Positions 1-5,466 of a DNA stretch of 7,173 nucleotides are shown here, piece after piece (position 1 is the first letter of the stretch; the number at the start of each line of letters is the position of its first letter). Location of the stretch: contig JAIDMV010000092.1 of NCBI GenBank assembly GCA_029050385.1, forward strand, positions 1 to 7,173, written 5' to 3'. The DNA is from Anaeroplasmataceae bacterium. GTDB lineage: Bacteria > Bacillota_I > Bacilli_A > Acholeplasmatales > Anaeroplasmataceae. The position numbers and the translations under genes are program-made. Under the pieces are notes generated by a model. That model worked only from the letters and a program-made list of their open reading frames with translations, made no database searches and was not told the DNA's origin.

Positions 1-622
1 GATTAAAGGAAATAATTTTATTCTCATATATAAATAATTCTTTTCCATAATCTTTAGTTGAGCATACTTCTTTTTCTTCCTTAATGCTATAAACCTTTAA
101 AAAATCATATGTCAAATAATAAATATATTCTCCATCACATTTCGCTACATCTGCCTCTTCTATTCCTTCAACTTGTACATTGGTTTGATAAGAGGAGTCT
201 CCTGAAGTAGGTGGTCTTGACATAGCTGGATCTCTAGTCTGAGAATTACTAGAACAGCCTTGAGGGAAAATCTCAAATAGATACATAAATATAGATGTTT
301 TCTCATTCCGATAGGTTCTTGCTTCCACATACCTATTTAAGATGGCATTGTATTCTTCTTCAGATGTGATTCCTTTTAGGGAGTTTGTAGAATTCATATC
401 CATTTTTTCAGAAGTTAAATTTGAATTAAAATTTCTCACTTTCTTATTATAGTCTAGCACATAAATATGCTCTACAACTAAAGCAAGTAGAATAATTCCT
501 GCCAGAGCAATAAAAGCGTAGCGCCACTTAAATGAAAAGTGAAATTTCGACTTAATTTTTTTATTATCAATTGTATTTTTGTATTCAGTTTTCAAATTCT
601 TTTTAAATTCTTTATATTTCAT
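1..622 (-). CDS. Membrane-anchored beta-propeller domain protein (COG4880/PF09826-like), partial: 3' end beyond the window
   Basis: The reading frame is open from an ATG at 622 to the left edge (207 codons seen). Residues 1-33 are Lys-rich and probably cytoplasmic. Residues 34-53 (YAFIALAGIILLALVV core) form one membrane segment. A polar linker of about 90 residues with a Ser/Pro-rich stretch (130-144) follows, then TNVQVEGIEEADVAKCDGEY at 147-166. That segment closely resembles the first strand of the 'secreted protein with C-terminal beta-propeller' family (typically TNVQ..GVDEAD.VKTDG.YIY). The rest of the propeller should lie outside the window. The ATG overlaps the stop of the sigma-factor gene (ATGA), and a GAGGAAG-type binding site lies about 9 nt upstream, so the two proteins are probably translationally coupled. 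The cellular role of the family is unknown to me. An anti-sigma role is possible by position, but no zinc-binding anti-sigma motif is visible in the short N-terminus. Family call fairly sure, function unknown. Confidence 0.8.
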   Translation of the reverse strand, partial: MKYKEFKKNLKTEYKNTIDNKKIKSKFHFSFKWRYAFIALAGIILLALVVEHIYVLDYNKKVRNFNSNLTSEKMDMNSTNSLKGITSEEEYNAILNRYVEARTYRNEKTSIFMYLFEIFPQGCSSNSQTRDPAMSRPPTSGDSSYQTNVQVEGIEEADVAKCDGEYIYYLTYDFLKVYSIKEEKEVCSTKDYGKELFIYENKIISFN

Positions 623-1116
623 AGTTCTTCTTCCTCTAGACATTCTTTTAATTTCTTTTTCGCTAAATAGTAATATTGGTTTACCATAGAAGGTTTAAGA
701 TTTAAAATCTCAGAAATTTTTTTCGTTGTGTGGCCACACAAAACCTTCATTAAGAAAACCTCACGTTCTATTTCTTCAAGGTGGCGAATCGCATAATACA
801 AATAAGGATGTGTACTTTTCATATCTGGTAAAATATCTATACTATCCAAATTCGTTTCTTTTTTCTTTTTCAAATAATCTAAGGCTGTATTTTTGGCTAT
901 CGTATAGATCCATGAACGAAAGTTTTTTGCTTGGTATTCTCCAATCATCAGATTGATTTTCACATAAGTATCTTGCATTAAGTCTTCAATAATGCCCTGA
1001 TTTGGAATTTTAGAATATATTGCGAAACGAACTAACGCCATTGTTTCATGGTAGATTTTATCAAAAGCTTGTGTATTCCCTAGCTTATACTTTTCTACTT
1101 CTTTTTCTAAGTCCAC
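619..1116 (-). CDS. ECF-like RNA polymerase sigma factor (sigma-70 family)
   Basis: This 165-residue protein directs RNA polymerase core to alternative promoters. Region 2 covers about residues 17-88, with EDLMQDTYVKI at 44-54 (the family's D-x-x-Q-D-x-[YF]-x-K-[IL] pattern) and NFRSWIYTIAKNTALDYLKK at 65-84 (region 2.3/2.4, binding and melting the -10). A short linker leads to region 4 at about 113-160, with HTTKKISEILNLKPSMVNQY as the helix-turn-helix that reads the -35. The frame also has a GTG at 1131, but nothing like a ribosome binding site precedes it. The GTG at 1116 has AGGTGGGG (1128-1121) ahead of it at good spacing, so I prefer that start. The stop overlaps the next gene by 4 nt. 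The unit follows the terminator of the metal operon, so it is probably transcribed separately. No anti-sigma gene is recognisable unless the beta-propeller protein fills that role. Target genes cannot be told from this window. Confidence 0.88.
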   Translation of the reverse strand: MDLEKEVEKYKLGNTQAFDKIYHETMALVRFAIYSKIPNQGIIEDLMQDTYVKINLMIGEYQAKNFRSWIYTIAKNTALDYLKKKKETNLDSIDILPDMKSTHPYLYYAIRHLEEIEREVFLMKVLCGHTTKKISEILNLKPSMVNQYYYLAKKKLKECLEEEEL

Positions 1117-1119
1117 TTT

Positions 1120-1128
1120 TCCCCACCT
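1120..1128 (-). promoter_or_regulatory. Ribosome binding site that decides the sigma-factor start
   Basis: The minus strand reads AGGTGGGGA followed by AAA and GTG at 1116. This is a near-match to AGGAGG at normal distance. It lies inside the longer frame that would begin at GTG 1131, which argues against that longer start. Confidence 0.6.
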
Positions 1129-1174
1129 CACTTAATAAAACGAATATCTAAAGAATTTTTTTGAGCCTATTTTT

Positions 1175-1203
1175 ATTTTATCATAAAAAAAGCTCTAATC
1201 CAA
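1175..1203 (-). promoter_or_regulatory. Candidate promoter for the sigma/beta-propeller unit
   Basis: On the minus strand TTGGAT (1203-1198) and TAAAAT (1180-1175) are separated by exactly 17 nt, which would fit a vegetative sigma-A promoter about 60 nt before the preferred GTG start. The -35 hexamer lies in the loop and stem of the upstream terminator. The region is very AT-rich, so a chance match is quite possible. I saw no convincing ECF-type (AAC / CGT) promoter that would indicate autoregulation. Confidence 0.3.
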
Positions 1204-1214
1204 AGATTAAAGCT
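1185..1214 (-). terminator. Intrinsic terminator of the metal-resistance operon
   Basis: In the transcript orientation (minus) AGCTTTAATC (1214-1205) pairs with GATTAGAGCT (1200-1191) around a 4-nt TTTG loop, giving a 10-bp stem with one G-U pair. A run of seven T (1191-1185) follows, the first of them closing the stem. It begins 8 nt after the stop codon of the ATPase gene, as expected for the end of that operon. Confidence 0.85.
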
Positions 1215-1221
1215 AATTAAA

Positions 1222-3126
1222 TTATTCTTTTATACTAGAACAACGCATTGCGTTTAAGATAGCGAGAATTGCAACACCAACATCTGCAAATACACCAAGC
1301 CACATATTACTATAACCAAATGCAGAAAGAATTAAAACGATAATCTTAACACCTAACGCAAAAATAATATTCTCAAAAACAATGCGCATGGTTTTCTTTG
1401 CAATTTTTTTAGCAATATGAAGACCATTTAAATCATCCTTCATTAGGACAATATCTGAAGCCTCTATGGCTGCATCTGAACCAACTCCACCCATGGAGAT
1501 ACCAATATCAGAACGCATCAAAACTGGTGCATCGTTAATTCCATCACCAACGAAGGATAAGTATTCCTTTTCCTTTTTCTTGGATAATAGGCTCTCAACC
1601 TCTTCCACTTTGTTTTGAGGAAGCAAAGACGCCTTATAGGAAGTAACACCGAGTTTAGAAGCAACCTCTTTGGCAATAGCCTCGTTATCTCCAGTAAGCA
1701 TTATCGTTTCATTTCCCATCTCATTTAATGCCTTGATAACCTTTGGCGCTTCTTCTTTAATTTCATCACTAATTAAAATTGAACCAACAAATTCTTTGTT
1801 CTTAGCTACATAGACAATTGTTCCAACATGTTCCACCTTATGATATGCTATGCCATTTGTCTCCATTAATTTTTCGTTTCCACAATAAATGGTCGTACCT
1901 TCTTTTTCTGCTATAATCCCATGACCCGCAACATCGGTCAAGGTATAGCCTGTATCAGTTATTTGTCCTACAGCAGCTAATATACTTTTAGCAATAGGAT
2001 GATTCGAAGATCCCTCTGCAATCGCAGCCAGCTTTAGTATTTCTTCTTTTCTATCTGAAGGAACTACTTCCGTAACCACAAAGTTTCCTTTAGTTAAGGT
2101 TCCTGTTTTATCAAACACAAAGGTATTTACCTTGTTAAATTTTTCTAAATAATTTGAACCCTTGATGAGTATACCTAACTTAGACGCTGCCCCGATTCCT
2201 GCAAAAAAGGAAAGAGGGATTGAAATCACTAAAGCACATGGGCAAGATACAACCAAGAAATTTAAAGCTCTATAAATCCATATCATATAATCCTTTGTGA
2301 TAAGCCCTGGAATTAAGGCTAAAAGTACTGCAAGAATAACTACTGTAGGTGTATAGTATTTTGCAAACTTTGTAATAAAATTTTCTGCTTTAGATTTTTG
2401 GCTAGAAGCATTTTCTACTAAATCAAGTATTTTGGATACGGTAGAATCATAAAATGCCTTCTTGACTTGAATTTGAAGTGTTTGCGTAAGGTTAACACAA
2501 CCACTTACAATTTCATCACCCTTTTGAACTTCTCTTGGTAGAGACTCTCCTGTCAAGGCTTTTGTATCCAGTGTAGATGCACCATCTATAACAATACCAT
2601 CTAATGGAATTCTTTCTCCAGGCTTGACAACGATGATTTCTTCAAGTTCTACTTCATCTGGCTCAACCGTTTCTAAATTCCCATCTCTTAATACATTTGC
2701 AAAATCAGGGCGAATATCCATTAAACTTGAGATAGACTTTCTTGATTTGCCAACCGCATACCCTTGGAAGAATTCTCCTACTTGGTAAAACAAGATTACC
2801 GCAACAGCCTCATCAAAGCCTTCTATATCCTGTCCTGTCACTCCTCTAACTATACCAAGGGAAAAGGCACCAATCGTAGCAACACACATCAAAAAGTTTT
2901 CATCAAACACCTGTCCATGACAGATGTTTCTAATTGCCTTCCATAAAACGTCATAGGCGATAAATAAATACACTACAAGATATAGACATGCTGGAAGAAT
3001 CCAACCAAGCTTCTCATTTGATATAATCTTATCTAAATGAAGAATATGATCTAAGGTAAATAAAATAATAAATAGAACCAGAGTTATACAAATTCTAATT
3101 AAATTCTTTTTTTGTCTTCTTGTCAT
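1222..3126 (-). CDS. zntA: PIB-2 type heavy-metal (Zn/Cd/Pb) exporting P-type ATPase lacking an N-terminal HMA domain
   Basis: This 634-residue integral membrane pump uses ATP to move divalent soft metals out of the cytoplasm. Visible hallmarks are TGES (192-195, actuator), CPC (295-297) in the CPC-x4-S-x-P membrane motif, DKTGTLTKG with the phosphorylated Asp339, the SSNHPIAKS motif with HP at 376-377 (nucleotide-binding domain), TGD (478-480) and GDGINDAP (527-534). The last two membrane segments carry N586-x7-K594 and D615-x-G-x7-N625. With CPC-x4-SxP these are the signature of the Zn/Cd/Pb (PIB-2) subgroup rather than Cu pumps. Unlike most relatives, the protein enters its first membrane segment (about 10-25) right after a short basic tail, with no cytoplasmic HMA domain. 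A separate HMA protein is encoded two genes upstream. An AGAGGGA site precedes the ATG, 16 nt after the ZIP gene. cadA would be an equally fair name. Confidence 0.95.
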   Translation of the reverse strand: MTRRQKKNLIRICITLVLFIILFTLDHILHLDKIISNEKLGWILPACLYLVVYLFIAYDVLWKAIRNICHGQVFDENFLMCVATIGAFSLGIVRGVTGQDIEGFDEAVAVILFYQVGEFFQGYAVGKSRKSISSLMDIRPDFANVLRDGNLETVEPDEVELEEIIVVKPGERIPLDGIVIDGASTLDTKALTGESLPREVQKGDEIVSGCVNLTQTLQIQVKKAFYDSTVSKILDLVENASSQKSKAENFITKFAKYYTPTVVILAVLLALIPGLITKDYMIWIYRALNFLVVSCPCALVISIPLSFFAGIGAASKLGILIKGSNYLEKFNKVNTFVFDKTGTLTKGNFVVTEVVPSDRKEEILKLAAIAEGSSNHPIAKSILAAVGQITDTGYTLTDVAGHGIIAEKEGTTIYCGNEKLMETNGIAYHKVEHVGTIVYVAKNKEFVGSILISDEIKEEAPKVIKALNEMGNETIMLTGDNEAIAKEVASKLGVTSYKASLLPQNKVEEVESLLSKKKEKEYLSFVGDGINDAPVLMRSDIGISMGGVGSDAAIEASDIVLMKDDLNGLHIAKKIAKKTMRIVFENIIFALGVKIIVLILSAFGYSNMWLGVFADVGVAILAILNAMRCSSIKE

Positions 3127-3142
3127 TATATCCCTCTAATCT

Positions 3143-3970
3143 TTAAAATAAATACACAAAAAGCATAGCGCACAGTATTCCTATAAGCATACTTACTGCT
3201 GGTATTCTTCCTTCATCCATTAAAATAGACTGTGGAATAATTTCACAGAAGGTTACATAAAGCATAGCACCACCTGCAATTCCCATGCAAATACCAATTG
3301 CAAGTGTTCCAATACCACCTATAGCCATACCGATGATTGCACCAACTACAGTTGCAGCGCCCGCCAATGAGGTTAAAAGAATTGTCTTCCAAGCTTTCAT
3401 TCCTCCACTAGCTAAAGGTGCTGAAATAGCCATACCCTCAGGCACATTGTGCACAGCAATTAGGATTGCAACTAATACGCCCATTTTTACCTCTGCCGTT
3501 CCTGTTGCCCCTATAGCCATACCTTCTGGAATATTATGAAACATAATTGCAAGTAGCATAATAAGACCAGCCTTCACTAAAGCTGTTTTATTTGTACTTT
3601 CTTCTGTTTGATTTTGAGTTAATTGCAAGACCTGTGTCTCATGGTGCAATTCTTCTAGGCTTCTATGGGTTTCTCTTACATTCTCCAATCGATCAAGAAT
3701 CTTATTTAATCCAAAGGTAAGTAAAATTCCACAAACCACTGCTGCAAAAGTAATAAAAACACCATAGGGATTTTTTTCAAACCTTGTTTTTGCAATGGAC
3801 TCAGGTATCATCTCAAAGACAACAATACCAACCATAACTCCACCTGCAAAGCTCAAGATTCTACTCATAACCTTATTTCCTTTGTTTTTAAGTAAAACGC
3901 CTAAAATGCCACCAACACCTGTACCAACAATTCCTGCTATCAAGGATAATACAAGGATAAGAGTATTCAT
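3143..3970 (-). CDS. ZIP-family metal transporter (ZupT/GufA-like)
   Basis: This 275-residue membrane protein has about eight hydrophobic segments. A polar, presumably cytoplasmic loop at about 93-130 contains His102, His109 and His110. The two core helices carry the ZIP metal-site motifs HNIPEGMA (145-152) and HNVPEGMA (174-181), with acidic FEMIPES (52-58) and CEIIPQS (242-248) in flanking helices. This is the HN-x-PEG pattern of bacterial ZupT/GufA members. The family is known for moving Zn2+, Fe2+ and other divalent ions toward the cytosol, so its place between a metal-binding protein and an exporting ATPase is odd (see findings). The start is ATG 3970, with GAGG about 10 nt upstream, 18 nt after the HMA gene. 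The gene is probably expressed only when the ArsR-type repressor is released. The substrate cannot be fixed from sequence alone; Zn is the likely one. Confidence 0.92.
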   Translation of the reverse strand: MNTLILVLSLIAGIVGTGVGGILGVLLKNKGNKVMSRILSFAGGVMVGIVVFEMIPESIAKTRFEKNPYGVFITFAAVVCGILLTFGLNKILDRLENVRETHRSLEELHHETQVLQLTQNQTEESTNKTALVKAGLIMLLAIMFHNIPEGMAIGATGTAEVKMGVLVAILIAVHNVPEGMAISAPLASGGMKAWKTILLTSLAGAATVVGAIIGMAIGGIGTLAIGICMGIAGGAMLYVTFCEIIPQSILMDEGRIPAVSMLIGILCAMLFVYLF

Positions 3971-3988
3971 ACTTCTATATCCTCATAT

Positions 3989-4207
3989 TTATCTTTTAAT
4001 AATACAATCAGGTTCAACCTTTTTGCACACACGAACAACCTCATCCATGATTTCTTCAAATTGGTCATCTGGCGCTTCCAAGGTCAACTTTTGTGACATA
4101 AAGCTTACATTTGCAGATTGTACACCCTTAATCTTTAAAATGCTTCTTTCCATCTTTGCTGCACAATTTGCACAATCTAAATCTACTAACTTAAATACTT
4201 TTTTCAT
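3989..4207 (-). CDS. Stand-alone heavy-metal-associated (HMA) domain protein, probable metal chaperone
   Basis: This 72-residue protein is a single ferredoxin-like HMA domain. Its metal loop is LVDLDCANCAAK, with Cys12 and Cys15 and an Asp (11) just before the first Cys. That Asp is found in Zn/Cd-type HMA domains such as the one of ZntA and is not typical of copper chaperones. Two further Cys (61, 68) lie near the C-terminus. In most Zn/Cd ATPases this domain is fused to the pump, whereas here the pump in the same operon lacks it. The likely role is to bind metal and hand it to, or regulate, the ATPase in trans; that role is inferred from context. The ATG overlaps the stop of the repressor gene by 4 nt (ATGA), and AAGGAAGG lies about 9 nt upstream, indicating coupled translation. 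CopZ-like copper binding is less likely, given Asp11 and the PIB-2 partner. Confidence 0.88.
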   Translation of the reverse strand: MKKVFKLVDLDCANCAAKMERSILKIKGVQSANVSFMSQKLTLEAPDDQFEEIMDEVVRVCKKVEPDCIIKR

Positions 4208-4578
4208 TCTTCAATACCTTCCTTTTTTTCTAATATATGCTCAAGAGCCTTTTCATAAATCATAAACACATGCTCGTCAGCTAGGGAATAAAATACTTCC
4301 TTGCCCTGTTTACGATATTTCACTAAATTAAAGTCTCTTAAAACCTTTAGCTGATGAGAAACTGCAGATTTTGTCATATCAACAATTTTACAAATATCAC
4401 ATACACATAATTCATGATTAAATAACGCTGCAAGAATTCTAGTTCTTGTAGAATCTCCAAATACCTTAAAAAGTTCAGCAACATCATAAAGATGTTCTTC
4501 TTTTGGCATTAGGGATTTTACCTCTTTAATCAGTTCATTATGAGGATGCTCAATCTCACATTCCATAAAATCTTTCAT
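4204..4578 (-). CDS. ArsR/SmtB-family metal-sensing repressor, CadC/CzrA-like
   Basis: This 124-residue winged-helix DNA-binding protein should repress its own operon and let go when Zn, Cd or Pb binds. FKVFGDSTRTRILAAL (37-52) starts the domain. ELCVCDI (56-62) in the third helix has Cys58 and Cys60. TKSAVSHQLKVLR (69-81) is the recognition helix. DEHVFMIYEKALEHILE (101-117) holds Asp101, His103, His114 and Glu117, the spacing of the SmtB/CadC alpha-5 zinc site. An N-terminal Cys7, His11 and His13 could complete a CadC-like alpha-3N site. I chose ATG 4578 because AGAGAGGTGA lies 5 nt upstream. The longer frame from ATG 4614 would begin inside an operator, almost at the transcription start. 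From ATG 4578 the metal-ligand numbers also match those I recall for S. aureus CadC. First gene of the operon; its stop overlaps the HMA gene. Confidence 0.93.
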   Translation of the reverse strand: MKDFMECEIEHPHNELIKEVKSLMPKEEHLYDVAELFKVFGDSTRTRILAALFNHELCVCDICKIVDMTKSAVSHQLKVLRDFNLVKYRKQGKEVFYSLADEHVFMIYEKALEHILEKKEGIEE

Positions 4579-4583
4579 TTTCT

Positions 4584-4593
4584 TCACCTCTCT
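4584..4593 (-). promoter_or_regulatory. Ribosome binding site of the ArsR-type repressor
   Basis: The minus strand reads AGAGAGGTGA, then AGAAA, then ATG at 4578. This fixes the start 12 codons inside the longest possible frame. Confidence 0.8.
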
Positions 4594-4597
4594 AATA

Positions 4598-4615
4598 GTT
4601 GAATGATTGTTCAAC
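4598..4615 (-). promoter_or_regulatory. Operator 1: inverted repeat just after the predicted transcription start
   Basis: On the plus strand this is GTTGAA-TGATTG-TTCAAC, a perfect 6-bp inverted repeat with a 6-bp centre. It shares its arms with operator 2, exactly 31 bp away start to start (about three helical turns), so both copies face the same side of the DNA. TGAA...TTCA arms resemble operators of SmtB/CzrA-type repressors. It occupies roughly +1 to +20 of the transcript. Confidence 0.8.
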
Positions 4616-4622
4616 CATCTAT

Positions 4623-4652
4623 ATTATAGTTGAATAACTGTTCAACTGTCAA
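4623..4652 (-). promoter_or_regulatory. Consensus sigma-A promoter of the metal operon
   Basis: The minus strand has TTGACA (4652-4647), an 18-nt spacer and TATAAT (4628-4623), both hexamers perfect. Transcription should begin at about 4618-4616, leaving a leader of about 40 nt before ATG 4578. A/T tracts lie directly upstream of the -35 (4656-4677) and could act like an UP element. The spacer is filled entirely by operator 2, so repressor and polymerase should exclude each other. Confidence 0.92.
4629..4646 (-). promoter_or_regulatory. Operator 2: inverted repeat filling the promoter spacer
   Basis: On the plus strand this is GTTGAA-TAACTG-TTCAAC, extended to 7-bp arms by A4628/T4647. It spans precisely the 18 nt between -10 and -35. 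Together with operator 1 it makes a two-site arrangement for the ArsR-type dimer encoded by the first gene. Confidence 0.87.
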
Positions 4653-4663
4653 GTGTTTTTTTT

Positions 4664-4707
4664 AAAAAATATAAAAAGATAGAAATCTTTTTTTGATTTC
4701 TATCTTT
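4664..4707 (-). terminator. Intrinsic terminator after the rsgA-rpe-spoVM operon
   Basis: A perfect 13-bp stem (AAAGATAGAAATC pairing with GATTTCTATCTTT, at 4707-4695 and 4687-4675) encloses a 7-nt A loop in the minus transcript. TTTTT-ATA-TTTTTT (4677-4664) follows, its first three T lying inside the stem. On the plus strand no T-run follows the stem directly, so it should work only for minus-strand transcripts. It starts 11 nt after the spoVM stop and ends just before the metal-operon promoter, insulating the two units. Confidence 0.9.
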
Positions 4708-4718
4708 CCTACTACTAT

Positions 4719-4790
4719 TTATTTTTTTCTTGAAAACAAACTTAAAAATTTCACCAAGAAATTTGGAAGTTTAATAATAATGATTCTAAT
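4719..4790 (-). CDS. spoVM: Stage V sporulation protein SpoVM (small amphipathic membrane-curvature protein), probable ATT start
   Basis: This 23-codon frame ends in TAA at 4719. Read from ATT 4790 (as Met) it begins MRIIIIKLPNF, continues with a hydrophobic/basic helix (FLVKFLSLF) and ends SRKK. B. subtilis SpoVM is 26 residues and begins MKFYTIKLPKF; here the IKLP core aligns without gaps and Pro falls at position 9, as in SpoVM. SpoVM lies on the positively curved forespore outer membrane and anchors the SpoIVA coat base. Context agrees: in B. subtilis spoVM follows prkC-rsgA(cpgA)-rpe-thiN, and here it is 34 nt after rpe and directly before the terminator. AAAGGTGA lies 5 nt before the ATT. 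The only ordinary start, GTG at 4799 (a 26-residue protein), sits inside that ribosome site and would put the Pro at position 12. Identification is firm; the start codon is the open question (ATT favoured, GTG possible). Confidence 0.82.
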   Translation of the reverse strand: MRIIIIKLPNFLVKFLSLFSRKK

Positions 4791-4795
4791 GGGTA

Positions 4796-4803
4796 TCACC
4801 TTT
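4796..4803 (-). promoter_or_regulatory. Ribosome binding site of spoVM
   Basis: The minus strand reads AAAGGTGA, then TACCC, then ATT at 4790. The site matches the AGGTGA part of the extended Shine-Dalgarno sequence at normal distance from ATT, whereas the GTG (4799-4797) is part of the site itself. Confidence 0.6.
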
Positions 4804-4824
4804 AGTATACCTTATGCTGAGCGT

Positions 4825-5466
4825 TTATAAATTATGCTTTAGCAATTGAATATTCTCTAGTGGATTTTCAGATGCAGTTATATAAGAACCTACCACAGCC
4901 CAATCTAGATAAGGCACTACACTTTGAATGGTTTTATCGTTTATGCCTCCATCTATACTAATAAGATAGGAATACTCTTTTTCCTCTTTCCACTGTTTTA
5001 ATTTACTTACCTTGTCAATAGAGCTTTCCATAAACTTTTGTCCACCAAAGCCAGGCTCTACAGACATAATTAAAATTAAATCTACTTGAGATAAATAGGG
5101 GATTAATTCTTCTACCTTTGTATTAGGCTTAATAGATAACCCTGCCTTAATACCAAAGCTATGAATATAATCTATTACTTCATTTACATTATCTACAGCT
5201 TCTAAATGAAAAGTGATATAATCACTTCCAGCCTCTACAAAGTCTTTTATATATTTCATAGGGTCAGAAATCATTAGATGCGTATCATAAATAAAATTAT
5301 TTTCTTTGTGAATAGATTTTACTACAGATGGTCCAAAGCTGATGTTAGGAACAAAGTGTCCATCCATAATATCTAAATGTAAATATTTTATATCATTTTT
5401 GTACTTTCTTAATTCTTCTTCAATATGGTTATAGTCTATATTTAAAATAGATAAAGAGATCTCCAT
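4825..5466 (-). CDS. rpe: Ribulose-phosphate 3-epimerase
   Basis: This 213-residue cytoplasmic TIM-barrel enzyme interconverts D-ribulose 5-phosphate and D-xylulose 5-phosphate in the pentose phosphate pathway, using a divalent metal. SLSILNID (4-11) is the variant first strand (often SPSIL). HLDIMDGHFVPNISFGP (30-46) gives metal/catalytic His30 and Asp32. HLMI (63-66) gives His63. VEPGFGGQKF (136-145) is the flexible phosphate/active-site loop. IDGGIN (171-176) holds Asp172, the second catalytic Asp, and VVGSYI (191-196) closes the phosphate site. All four expected metal ligands are present and the length is normal. The ATG shares one base with the rsgA stop (TAATG), and AAAGGA lies just upstream, so the two are co-translated. 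The rsgA-rpe pairing is common in Firmicutes. Confidence 0.96.
   Translation of the reverse strand: MEISLSILNIDYNHIEEELRKYKNDIKYLHLDIMDGHFVPNISFGPSVVKSIHKENNFIYDTHLMISDPMKYIKDFVEAGSDYITFHLEAVDNVNEVIDYIHSFGIKAGLSIKPNTKVEELIPYLSQVDLILIMSVEPGFGGQKFMESSIDKVSKLKQWKEEKEYSYLISIDGGINDKTIQSVVPYLDWAVVGSYITASENPLENIQLLKHNL

Noticed and set aside
1117..1131. GTG 1131 as the sigma-factor start
   Set aside because: No Shine-Dalgarno sequence precedes it; AGGTGGGG lies within this extension and serves GTG 1116.
1132..1174. ECF-type autoregulatory promoter before the sigma gene
   Set aside because: CGT occurs near 1140 but no AAC-type -35 is found at suitable distance.
3285..3539. 84-codon plus-strand frame opposite the ZIP gene
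   Set aside because: Its Ala/Ile/Pro-rich product is what the antisense of a Gly/Ala-rich membrane protein produces; it is a shadow of the ZIP gene.
3795..4265. 156-codon plus-strand frame opposite the ZIP, HMA and ArsR genes
   Set aside because: It runs antisense to three well-supported genes, has a low-complexity Pro/Thr/Ile-rich product with no recognisable domain, and no ribosome site was identified.
4579..4614. Longer start for the ArsR-type repressor at ATG 4614
   Set aside because: The ATG lies inside operator 1, within a few nt of the predicted transcription start and without a ribosome binding site, while ATG 4578 has an excellent one.
4803..4850. Possible sigma-E type promoter for spoVM (GCATAAT...CATAAGGT at the end of rpe)
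   Set aside because: The -10 fits only partly, and a start 7 nt downstream would leave almost no leader before the ribosome site; too weak to list.
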